Assembly: GCA_036525975.1 (NCBI GenBank) | Contig: DATCZK010000143.1 | Location: 1-10,403 of the forward strand | DNA from: Quisquiliibacterium sp036525975 | Lineage (GTDB): Bacteria > Pseudomonadota > Gammaproteobacteria > Burkholderiales > Burkholderiaceae_E | Length of the DNA: 10,403 nt | Reading direction: 5' to 3' | In this document: positions 1 through 5,715 of the stretch, piece by piece | Numbering within the stretch: position 1 is the stretch's first letter | Layout of the letters: each line of letters opens with the position of its first letter | Made by a program: the position numbers and the translations under genes | The notes under the pieces: model-generated | Told to the model about the DNA's origin: nothing | The model's database searches: none | The model's input: only the letters and a program-made list of their open reading frames with translations

Positions 1-1
1 G

Positions 2-247
2 CCCGCCGGCGTCGTGCTGGCGCTGTCGGTGACCGGCATTGCCGGACCGGGCGGCGCGACCGAGTCCAAGCCGCTGGGCACCGTCTGTTTCGGCTGGGCC
101 CGGCCCGGCAGGCCCACGCGCAGCGCGACGCTGCGCTTCGCGGGCGACCGCGGCGCGGTACGATTGCAGGCGGCGCTGCACGCGCTGCGCGAGGGGCTGC
201 GGCTGGTGGCGGCCCAGGACGCGCCCGATGCTCCGCCCTCGGGCTGA
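2..247 (+). CDS. pncC: CinA C-terminal domain / nicotinamide-nucleotide amidohydrolase, 3' part only
   Basis: Only the last 81 codons are present; the open frame runs off the left edge. The family deamidates nicotinamide mononucleotide to nicotinate mononucleotide in pyridine-nucleotide salvage. The evidence is the conserved stretch LSVTGIAGPGGATESKPLGT near the start of the visible part, the glycine-rich SVTGIAGP loop typical of CinA/PncC, followed by an F-x-GDR-x-x-VR segment and a C-terminal helix. It stops with TGA just before the recA regulatory region; cinA/pncC directly upstream of recA is a familiar arrangement in proteobacteria. Whether this is a stand-alone PncC or the end of a full CinA cannot be told, because the N-terminal part is missing. 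Confidence 0.88.
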   Translation, partial: PAGVVLALSVTGIAGPGGATESKPLGTVCFGWARPGRPTRSATLRFAGDRGAVRLQAALHALREGLRLVAAQDAPDAPPSG

Positions 248-254
248 GCCAAAG

Positions 255-274
255 GACTGATTGTTTATACAGTA
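255..274 (+). promoter_or_regulatory. LexA (SOS) operator of recA
   Basis: GACTGATTGTTTATACAGTA has the LexA core CTG-N10-CAG (CTG 257-259, CAG 270-272) inside an ACTG...CAGT dyad with an AT-rich centre, close to the enterobacterial consensus TACTGTATATATATACAGTA. It lies just upstream of recA and overlaps the proposed -35 region, as expected for LexA repression relieved by DNA damage. An extra half-site TACTGT at 286-291 forms an inverted repeat with ACAGTA at 269-274. Confidence 0.88.
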
Positions 275-289
275 GTTGTATGACATACT
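261..289 (+). promoter_or_regulatory. Probable sigma-70 promoter of recA
   Basis: The best fit is -35 TTGTTT (261-266), a 17-bp spacer, and -10 CATACT (284-289). Each hexamer is only a partial match (3 of 6 and 4 of 6), but spacing and overlap with the LexA operator support it. Transcription would start near 295-297, about 30 bases before the proposed recA ATG. The GTATG-A-CATAC palindrome at 278-288 overlaps the -10. Confidence 0.45.
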
Positions 290-326
290 GTCCTTCATCG
301 AAACCCCCGATGAGGACGCCCCGGCA

Positions 327-1385
327 ATGGACAAGGTAATCAAGATGGACGACGCAAAATCCAAGACCGAGCGCGCGAAGGCGCTGTCCGCAGCCCTCGC
401 CCAGATCGAAAAGCAGTACGGCAAGGGGTCGATCATGCGCCTCGCGGACGGCGAGGTCGTGCCCGACATCGAGGTCGTGTCCACCGGCTCGCTGGGCCTG
501 GACATCGCGCTGGGCGTGGGCGGGCTGCCGCGCGGACGCGTCGTGGAGGTCTACGGCCCGGAGTCGTCGGGAAAGACCACGCTCACGCTGCAGGTCGTGG
601 CCGAAATGCAGAAGGTCGGCGGCACCTGCGCATTCATCGATGCCGAGCACGCGCTCGACGCGCAATACGCCGCGAAGCTCGGCGTGCGCCTCGAAGACCT
701 GCTCATCTCGCAGCCCGACACCGGCGAGCAGGCGCTCGAGATCGCCGACGCGCTGGTGCGCTCGGGTTCGGTCGACCTGATCGTGATCGACTCGGTCGCC
801 GCGCTCACTCCCAAGGCCGAGATCGAAGGTGAGATGGGCGATTCGCTGCCCGGTCTCCAGGCGCGGCTGATGTCGCAGGCGCTTCGCAAGCTCACCGGCA
901 CGATCAAGCGCACCAACTGCCTGGTCATCTTCATCAACCAGATCCGGATGAAGATCGGCGTCATGTTCGGCAACCCCGAAACCACCACCGGCGGCAACGC
1001 GCTGAAGTTCTACGCGTCGGTGCGCCTCGACATCCGGCGCACCGGTTCGATCAAGAAGGGCGAGGAGGTCATCGGTTCGGAAACCCGCGTCAAGGTGGTC
1101 AAGAACAAGGTCGCGCCGCCGTTCAAGCAGGCTTCCTTCGACATCCTCTACGGCGAGGGCATCTCGCGCCTGGGCGAACTGCTCGAACTGGGTTCCGAGT
1201 CGGGCGTGGTCGACAAGAGCGGGGCCTGGTACAGCTACAGCGGCGAGCGCATCGGGCAGGGCAAGGACAACGCCCGCGAATACCTGCGCGAGCATCCGGA
1301 CATGGCGCTCGCAATCGAGAACAAGGTCCGCGAGCACTACGGCGTGAACAGCCGGGGTGCTGCGCAAACCGAGGAAGCTGCCTGA
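327..1385 (+). CDS. recA: RecA recombinase
   Basis: This is the DNA-dependent ATPase that forms filaments on single-stranded DNA, drives strand exchange, and triggers LexA self-cleavage. From ATG 327 it is 352 residues, the usual RecA length. Visible marks are the N-terminal ALAQIEKQYGKGSIMRL segment, Walker A GPESSGKT at residues 77-84, the EHALD segment, VIDSVAAL (Walker B), the L1 region (EGEMGDS), LVIFINQIRMK, and the L2 region around GNPETTTGGNALKFYAS. The start was chosen because GAGGA (312-316) sits 10 bases upstream. The in-frame ATG at 345, giving a 346-residue protein beginning MDD like many betaproteobacterial RecAs, is nearly as good. A TTG at 276 is in frame but overlaps the promoter and is unlikely. 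Expression should be SOS-controlled by the adjacent LexA box. recX follows, overlapping the stop codon. Confidence 0.98.
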   Translation: MDKVIKMDDAKSKTERAKALSAALAQIEKQYGKGSIMRLADGEVVPDIEVVSTGSLGLDIALGVGGLPRGRVVEVYGPESSGKTTLTLQVVAEMQKVGGTCAFIDAEHALDAQYAAKLGVRLEDLLISQPDTGEQALEIADALVRSGSVDLIVIDSVAALTPKAEIEGEMGDSLPGLQARLMSQALRKLTGTIKRTNCLVIFINQIRMKIGVMFGNPETTTGGNALKFYASVRLDIRRTGSIKKGEEVIGSETRVKVVKNKVAPPFKQASFDILYGEGISRLGELLELGSESGVVDKSGAWYSYSGERIGQGKDNAREYLREHPDMALAIENKVREHYGVNSRGAAQTEEAA

Positions 1386-1921
1386 ACTCGCACGCGGGTT
1401 CCGGCGCCGCCGGCGCCGGCCGCGCGCCGGGCCGCGGCGCGGGCGCGCCCGCGCTCAATGCCGCGCAACTGCGCGCAGCCGCCCTGCGCATGCTGGCCCG
1501 CCGTGAACACAGCCGCGCCGAGATCGGCAGGCGGCTCGGTCCGCGCGCCGAGTCGGCCGGGCAACTCGAAGCGGTGCTCGATGCGCTCGCGGAGCAGGGA
1601 TTGCTCAGCGACGAGCGCTTCGCGGCGAGCCTCGCGCGCAGGCGCGCGGAGCGTTACGGGGCCGCGCGCCTCGCGCACGAGATGCAGCAGCACGGGCTCG
1701 ACCCGTCGATCGCGAACCCCCTGATCGCCGAGGCGCGCGCGAGCGAGCGCGAGCGCGCGCTCGAGGCCTGGAGCAAGCGCTTCGGCACGGCCGCGGCGAG
1801 TCTTTCGGAAAAGGCGCGCCAGTACAGGTTCCTCGCGCAGCGCGGGTTCTCGGCCGAAACGGTGAACTGGGTGTTGCGCGAGGCGGCTGCCCGCGCCCCG
1901 GAGGCGCCGGAAGGAAGCTAG
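1382..1921 (+). CDS. recX: RecX, RecA regulatory protein (proposed CTG start)
   Basis: RecX binds RecA filaments and modulates their extension and activity. The frame contains the family pattern ALRMLARREHSRAEI, then LAEQGLLSDERFAASLARRR, YGAARLAHEMQQHGLD and the C-terminal YRFLAQRGFSAETVNWVL, all matching the three-helix repeats of RecX. The first ATG in frame, at 1490, lies inside the first conserved helix and would leave only 143 residues. No ATG, GTG or TTG exists upstream in frame before the recA stop. A CTG at 1382-1384 overlaps the recA TGA and has GAGGAA (1371-1376) five bases upstream, giving 179 residues, nearer the roughly 150-170 usual for the family. Codons between the two keep G or C in third position, which supports coding. 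The family call is secure; the start is inference. Confidence 0.87.
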   Translation: MNSHAGSGAAGAGRAPGRGAGAPALNAAQLRAAALRMLARREHSRAEIGRRLGPRAESAGQLEAVLDALAEQGLLSDERFAASLARRRAERYGAARLAHEMQQHGLDPSIANPLIAEARASERERALEAWSKRFGTAAASLSEKARQYRFLAQRGFSAETVNWVLREAAARAPEAPEGS

Positions 1922-1923
1922 CC

Positions 1924-1949
1924 CGGGCGGGCCTCGAGCGCCCCGCCCG
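1924..1949 (+). terminator. GC-rich hairpin after recX, possible terminator
   Basis: CGGGCGGG (1924-1931) pairs perfectly with CCCGCCCG (1942-1949) across a 10-base loop, starting two bases after the recX stop. There is no T-run, so it would be a weak or Rho-assisted terminator, or an RNA-stabilising 3' end. A new promoter seems to begin shortly after it. Confidence 0.4.
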
Positions 1950-1974
1950 CAGCACGCGGGAACGCACACCCGCT

Positions 1975-1984
1975 GTGCTACCAT
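1975..1984 (+). promoter_or_regulatory. Probable extended -10 promoter of the DUF2889-sucCD operon
   Basis: GTGCTACCAT resembles an extended -10: a TG upstream of the hexamer TACCAT (1979-1984; 5 of 6 to TATAAT if the central C is allowed as a mismatch pair, strictly 4 of 6). No convincing -35 lies 16-18 bases upstream. A start near 1991 would give a leader of about 30 bases before ATG 2020. It falls after the recX hairpin and in the only non-coding gap before sucC. Confidence 0.4.
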
Positions 1985-2019
1985 TTTCGCTTCCTCCGCG
2001 GCGCGCGAGCGCCCTCTCG

Positions 2020-2640
2020 ATGCCCTTGTCTCCAGCCACCGCCAACAGAACGCCGGTACACAGTCGTCGCATCGAGATCCAGGCCTTTCGTCGAGACGAC
2101 GGATTTTGGGATCTCGACGCAGCGCTGGTGGACGTGAAGCCCGCCGACTTCAGGCTCGCCTCCGGCATTCGCGAAGGCGGCACCCCGGTGCACGACCTCA
2201 CGCTGCGCGTGACGCTGAACCACGAGCTCGACGTGGTCGACGCCTGCGCGATCGCGCAGGCGGTGCCCTATCCGGGGGCTTGCGAGCAGATCACCGACGC
2301 GTACCGCAAGCTGATCGGGCTGAACCTGCTGAAGAACTTCCGCCAGCGCGTGCGCGAGATCCTCGGCGAAACCCGCGGCTGCTCGCACCTGTCCGAGCTC
2401 GCCACCGCGCTGCCGACCGCGGCGTTGCAGGCGTTCGGCGCGCAGATGCGCGAGGCGAGCGAGCGCGAGCGCGCGCGCGCCGGCGCACCCGAGCGCGCGC
2501 CCTTCTACATCGGCCGCTGCCACGCGATGGCGGCCGACGGACAGACCGTGCGGCACTATTATCCGAAGTGGTTTCGCGGCGAGCGGGCGGAAGACCGCGC
2601 GTCGGGGAGCCCGTTTGCTCGAGGCAAGGACATCCGATGA
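2020..2640 (+). CDS. DUF2889-family protein of unknown function
   Basis: The 206-residue soluble protein matches what I know of the DUF2889 family. Marks are an N-terminal TPVHSRRIE followed by FRRDDGFWDLDAALVDVK, a middle PVHDLTLRVTLNHELDVVDA, the PYPGACEQI segment, a GCSHLSELA motif near residue 120, and a C-terminal PFYIGRCHAMAADGQTV-xx-YYPKWF. Conserved-looking Cys and His residues (H14, C76, C88, C121, H123, C167, H168) could bind a metal, but that is speculation. No signal peptide or membrane segment is seen. The start was taken at ATG 2020, since the family begins close to this MPLSP-like N-terminus; a GTG at 1975 is in frame but overlaps the proposed promoter. Its stop overlaps the sucC start (ATGA), so the two are probably translationally coupled. 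No function should be assigned. Confidence 0.88.
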   Translation: MPLSPATANRTPVHSRRIEIQAFRRDDGFWDLDAALVDVKPADFRLASGIREGGTPVHDLTLRVTLNHELDVVDACAIAQAVPYPGACEQITDAYRKLIGLNLLKNFRQRVREILGETRGCSHLSELATALPTAALQAFGAQMREASERERARAGAPERAPFYIGRCHAMAADGQTVRHYYPKWFRGERAEDRASGSPFARGKDIR

Positions 2641-3803
2641 AGATCCACGAGTACCAGGGAAAGGAAATCCTCAAGCGTTACGGCGTGCCGGTGCCGCGGG
2701 CGATTCCGTGCTTCTCGGTCGACGAGGCGGTTTCGGCGGCCGAATCGCTGGGAAGCCCGGTGTGGGTGGTGAAGGCGCAGATCCACGCCGGCGGGCGCGG
2801 CAAGGGCGGCGGCGTGAAGGTTGCCAGGTCGCTCGACGAGGTCAAGACCTGGGCCGGCGAGATCCTCGGCATGCAGCTGGTGACGCACCAGACCGGGCCG
2901 CACGGCCAGAAGGTGCGCCGCCTGCTGATCGAGGAAGGCGCCGACATCGCCAAGGAGATGTACGTGGGTATCGTCGTCGATCGCGTGACCCAGCGCGTGA
3001 CGGTGATGGCCTCGAGCGAGGGCGGCATGGACATCGAGGAGGTGGCCCAGCACACCCCCGAGAAGATCCACAAGGCGAGCGTGGACCCCGAACTCGGGCT
3101 CACCGACGCCGATGCCGACGGGCTCGCCGTTGCGATCGGCGTGCCGCCGGCCTCGGTGGCCAAGGCGCGCACCGTGCTCCAGGGCCTGTACCGCGCGTTC
3201 TGGGAAACCGACGCCAGCCTCGCGGAGATCAATCCTCTCGTGCTCACGGGCGCGGGCGACGTGGTCGCCCTCGACGCGAAGCTGAACTTCGACAGCAACG
3301 CGCTGTTTCGCCACCCCGAGATCGTCGCGATGCGCGACCTCGACGAGGAAGACCCGGCCGAGATCGAGGCCTCCAGGCACGACCTCTCGTACATCCAGCT
3401 CGACGGCAACATCGGGTGCCTGGTGAACGGCGCGGGCCTGGCGATGGCCACGATGGACACGATCAAGCTGTTCGGCGGCGAGCCGGCCAACTTCCTCGAC
3501 GTGGGCGGCGGAGCCACCACCGAGAAGGTGACCGAAGCGTTCAAGATCATGCTGCGCAACCCGGGCCTCAAGGCGATCCTGGTCAACATCTTCGGCGGGA
3601 TCATGCGTTGCGACGTGATCGCGCAGGGCGTGGTCGCGGCTTCGCGCGCGGTCGGGCTCAACGTGCCGCTGGTGGTGCGGATGAAGGGCACGAACGAGAC
3701 CGAGGGCAAGAAGATCCTGGCCGACTCCGGCTTGCCGATCATCTCGGCCGACTCGATGGGCGAGGCGGCGCGCAAGGTGGTGCAAGCCGCGGGCAAGGCC
3801 TGA
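2637..3803 (+). CDS. sucC: Succinyl-CoA synthetase (ADP-forming) beta subunit
   Basis: SucC pairs with SucD to interconvert succinyl-CoA and succinate with substrate-level formation of ATP (or GTP) in the TCA cycle; the beta subunit carries the ATP-grasp fold and the nucleotide and succinate sites. The protein is 388 residues, the same length as E. coli SucC. Visible marks are the canonical N-terminus MKIHEYQGKEIL, the ATP-grasp glycine loop AQIHAGGRGKGGGVK (residues 48-61), LAEINPLV, the segment GCLVNGAGLAMATMD, FLDVGGGA, and NIFGGIMRCDVIAQG near the C-terminus. The start codon overlaps the DUF2889 stop and has AAGGA (2626-2630) six bases upstream. Expression is probably from the operon promoter before the DUF2889 gene. 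Nothing looks damaged. Confidence 0.98.
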   Translation: MKIHEYQGKEILKRYGVPVPRAIPCFSVDEAVSAAESLGSPVWVVKAQIHAGGRGKGGGVKVARSLDEVKTWAGEILGMQLVTHQTGPHGQKVRRLLIEEGADIAKEMYVGIVVDRVTQRVTVMASSEGGMDIEEVAQHTPEKIHKASVDPELGLTDADADGLAVAIGVPPASVAKARTVLQGLYRAFWETDASLAEINPLVLTGAGDVVALDAKLNFDSNALFRHPEIVAMRDLDEEDPAEIEASRHDLSYIQLDGNIGCLVNGAGLAMATMDTIKLFGGEPANFLDVGGGATTEKVTEAFKIMLRNPGLKAILVNIFGGIMRCDVIAQGVVAASRAVGLNVPLVVRMKGTNETEGKKILADSGLPIISADSMGEAARKVVQAAGKA

Positions 3804-3816
3804 AGGAAGAACGAAC

Positions 3817-4698
3817 ATGTCGATCCTGATCAACAAGAACACCAAAGTCATCACGCAGGGAATCACGGGCAAGACCGGCCAGTTCCACACCCGCGCGTGT
3901 CGTGACTACGCGAACGGCAAGGCGGCTTACGTGGCCGGGGTGAACCCGAAGCGCGCGGGAGAGAACTTCGAGGGCATCCCGATCTACGGCACCGTGGCCG
4001 AGGCGAAGAAGAACACCGGCGCCACCGTTTCGGTGATCTACGTGCCGCCGGCGGGCGCGGCCGACGCGATCTGGGAGGCGGTGCAGGCCGAGCTCGAGCT
4101 CGTGATCTGCATCACCGAGGGCATCCCGGTGCGCGACATGGTGCAAGTGCGCGACCGCATGCGCAAGGCGGGGAGCAAGACCCTGCTGCTCGGCCCGAAC
4201 TGCCCCGGCGTGATCACGCCCGACGAACTGAAGATCGGGATCATGCCCGGCCACATCCACCGCAAGGGCCGCGTCGGCGTCGTCTCGCGCTCGGGAACGC
4301 TCACCTACGAGGCGGTGGCGCAGCTCACCGCGCTCGGCCTGGGGCAGTCCTCGGCGGTGGGCATCGGCGGCGACCCGGTGAACGGCCTCAAGCACGTCGA
4401 CGTGCTGCGCCTGTTCAACGACGATCCGGACACCGACGCGGTCGTGATGATCGGCGAGATCGGCGGCACCGACGAGGAGACCGCGGCGCTTTGGGCCAAG
4501 GACAACATGAACAAGCCCGTGGTGGGCTTCATTGCAGGCGTCACGGCCCCGCCGGGCAAGCGCATGGGTCACGCCGGCGCGATCATCTCGGGCGGCAAGG
4601 GCACCGCGCAGGAAAAGCTCGAGGTGATGCAGGCGTGCGGGATCCAGGTCACGCGCGACCCCTCCGAGATGGGCACGCTGCTCAAGAAGGCGCTCTGA
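3817..4698 (+). CDS. sucD: Succinyl-CoA synthetase alpha subunit
   Basis: SucD binds CoA and carries the histidine that is phosphorylated during the reaction. It is 293 residues, close to the 289 of E. coli. The N-terminal Rossmann-like CoA domain shows TKVITQGITGKTGQFHT and VIYVPPAGAADAI. LLGPNCPGVI and VSRSGTLTYE follow, and the active-site histidine is H252 in MGHAGAIISGGKGTAQEK, matching H246 of the E. coli enzyme. A strong GAAGGAAG (3802-3809) precedes the ATG. It begins 13 bases after sucC, so equal expression of the two subunits is expected. A hairpin follows directly after its stop codon. Confidence 0.98.
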   Translation: MSILINKNTKVITQGITGKTGQFHTRACRDYANGKAAYVAGVNPKRAGENFEGIPIYGTVAEAKKNTGATVSVIYVPPAGAADAIWEAVQAELELVICITEGIPVRDMVQVRDRMRKAGSKTLLLGPNCPGVITPDELKIGIMPGHIHRKGRVGVVSRSGTLTYEAVAQLTALGLGQSSAVGIGGDPVNGLKHVDVLRLFNDDPDTDAVVMIGEIGGTDEETAALWAKDNMNKPVVGFIAGVTAPPGKRMGHAGAIISGGKGTAQEKLEVMQACGIQVTRDPSEMGTLLKKAL

Positions 4699-4702
4699 AC
4701 GG

Positions 4703-4720
4703 GAAGGCGCTCCGCCCTTC
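4703..4720 (+). terminator. Hairpin after sucD, possible weak terminator
   Basis: GAAGG (4703-4707) pairs with CCTTC (4716-4720). Two further pairs continue past one bulged base (C4708-G4714, G4709-C4713) to a three-base loop. It lies five bases after the sucD stop but has no T-run. It could end sucCD transcripts weakly or protect the 3' end while allowing read-through to the TerC-like gene. Confidence 0.3.
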
Positions 4721-4725
4721 GATCG

Positions 4726-4785
4726 CTTCGATGAGCGCGACTTCGATGAGCCCCGCTTCGACGGGCGCGGCTTCGACGGGCGCGC
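4726..4785 (+). repeat. Four 15-bp tandem repeats in the sucD-terC spacer
   Basis: The units are CTTCGATGAGCGCGA, CTTCGATGAGCCCCG, CTTCGACGGGCGCGG and CTTCGACGGGCGCGC, with a lone CTTCGA at 4717-4722 just before. Neighbouring units differ at two to three positions at most within each pair. The 139-base spacer holds no gene I can support. One frame through the repeats is open from ATG 4731 to a TGA at 4839-4841 that overlaps the next start codon, which would give a 36-residue peptide, but no ribosome-binding site precedes it. Confidence 0.85.
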
Positions 4786-4837
4786 AACCGCGCGCGCGCC
4801 GGGGCGGCGAGCAACGCCCCCAGCGGACTGACCCGGC

Positions 4838-5566
4838 ATGATCGAATTCCTCACCACGATGAGCTGGGCGGCGGTGCTGCAGATCATCGCGATCGACATC
4901 CTGCTCGGCGGCGACAACGCGGTCGTGATCGCGCTCGCGTGCCGCAACCTACCGCCGGGGCAGCGCACGAAGGGCATCCTCTGGGGCACGGCCGGCGCGA
5001 TCGTGCTGCGCGTGATCCTGGTCGTGTTCGCGGTCACGCTGCTGCAGATCCCGTACCTGAAGATCGTCGGCGGGGTCTTGCTGCTGTGGATCGGCGTGAA
5101 GCTGCTCGCCCCCGACGGCGAGGACCACCACGAGGGCATCGACGGCGCCGGCAACCTGCTCTCGGCGATCCGCACGATCATCGTCGCCGACCTCGTGATG
5201 AGCGTGGACAACGTGATCGCGATCGCCGGCGCGGCCCAACAGGCCGACCCCGACCACCAGGTCGGGCTGGTCGTGTTCGGCCTGCTGGTGAGCATCCCGA
5301 TCATCGTGGGGGGCAGCCAGATCGTGCTCAGGATGATCGACCGCTACCCGATCGTGGTGTCCGCCGGTGGCGCGCTGCTCGGCTGGATCGCCGGCGGCAT
5401 GATCATCACCGACCTGGCGATCGTCGAGTGGCTCGGCGCGCCCTCGCCGCTCGTGTACTACTCTTGCGTGACCGCCGGCGCGGCTGCCGTCGTCGCGATC
5501 GGCAAGCTGCTCGAGCGGCGCAAGGGGGCCGGGCCGCGCAGCCACAAGCCTCCGGCTGCGCGCTGA
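4838..5566 (+). CDS. TerC-family integral membrane protein, probable metal (Mn) exporter
   Basis: The 242-residue protein is very hydrophobic, with about seven membrane segments (roughly residues 10-35, 47-70, 75-91, 112-133, 143-165, 172-192 and 206-223). It shows the two inverted-repeat signatures of the TerC/YjbE family: D20-ILLGGDNAVVIALAC with D26-N27 in the first, and D118-LVMSVDNVIAIAGAA with D124-N125 in the second. These acidic DN motifs are thought to bind the transported metal. Family members such as B. subtilis YjbE-type proteins and E. coli Alx are linked to manganese export; the exact substrate here is not shown. A His/Asp-rich cytoplasmic-type loop (EDHHEG, 95-100) joins the two halves. 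The ribosome-binding site is weak (AGCGGA, 4822-4827). The start follows a 139-base repeat-bearing spacer, and I see no yybP-ykoY-like riboswitch there. The C-terminal tail is basic. Confidence 0.92.
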   Translation: MIEFLTTMSWAAVLQIIAIDILLGGDNAVVIALACRNLPPGQRTKGILWGTAGAIVLRVILVVFAVTLLQIPYLKIVGGVLLLWIGVKLLAPDGEDHHEGIDGAGNLLSAIRTIIVADLVMSVDNVIAIAGAAQQADPDHQVGLVVFGLLVSIPIIVGGSQIVLRMIDRYPIVVSAGGALLGWIAGGMIITDLAIVEWLGAPSPLVYYSCVTAGAAAVVAIGKLLERRKGAGPRSHKPPAAR

Positions 5567-5591
5567 CTCGGGCCGCGCGCTGACTCGGGCC
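5558..5591 (+). repeat. Perfect 17-bp tandem duplication across the terC stop codon
   Basis: GCGCGCTGACTCGGGCC occurs at 5558-5574 and again immediately at 5575-5591, followed by a further GCGC. The first copy contains the TerC stop codon (TGA 5564-5566) and the second copies it at 5581-5583 in a different frame. It looks like a recent slippage or duplication event and does not alter the protein. Confidence 0.92.
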
Positions 5592-5681
5592 GCGCACCGA
5601 TCATCGCGCCGGCCCGCGAATGCGCGCAACGCCGCCCCACCGCCCGGCGGCACGAGTTCGCCGTTCATGAAATTGTTCCTT

Positions 5682-5695
5682 AGGCCTTCGGGCCT
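5682..5695 (+). terminator. UUCG-tetraloop hairpin between terC and the phosphatase gene
   Basis: AGGCC-TTCG-GGCCT forms a perfect five-pair stem closed by C(UUCG)G, an unusually stable RNA tetraloop; T5681-G5696 adds a wobble pair. No T-run follows on either strand. It could end or stabilise the terC transcript. Because it sits just upstream of a possible -10 element, the dyad could instead be an operator. A second possible hairpin, GCCGCC (5631-5636) with GGCGGC (5646-5651), lies upstream. Confidence 0.4.
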
Positions 5696-5702
5696 GCCGC
5701 CC

Positions 5703-5708
5703 TACATT
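5703..5708 (+). promoter_or_regulatory. Possible -10 element of the phosphatase-cyclase operon
   Basis: TACATT matches TATAAT at four of six positions. No good -35 is seen (TTAGGC at 5680-5685 has the right spacing but is poor; TTGTTC at 5673-5678 is too far). If this element is real, transcription would start at or next to A5716, the first base of the phosphatase ATG, giving a leaderless message. Confidence 0.3.
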
Positions 5709-5715
5709 GCGCAGG

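Noticed and set aside
276..326. TTG start for recA giving a 369-residue protein
   Set aside because: It falls within the LexA operator/promoter region and adds 17 residues unlike any RecA N-terminus; transcription likely starts downstream of it.
1458..1724. ATG at 1458 as a recX start
   Set aside because: It is in a different frame from the conserved RecX sequence and its translation shows no family motif.
2106..2636. Upstream extension of the sucC frame by 177 codons
   Set aside because: The extension is an arginine-rich low-complexity translation across the DUF2889 gene; SucC homology and length begin exactly at ATG 2637 with a good ribosome-binding site.
4699..4837. yybP-ykoY manganese riboswitch before the TerC-like gene
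   Set aside because: The spacer is only 139 bases, much of it tandem repeat, and I see none of the conserved loop sequences of that riboswitch.
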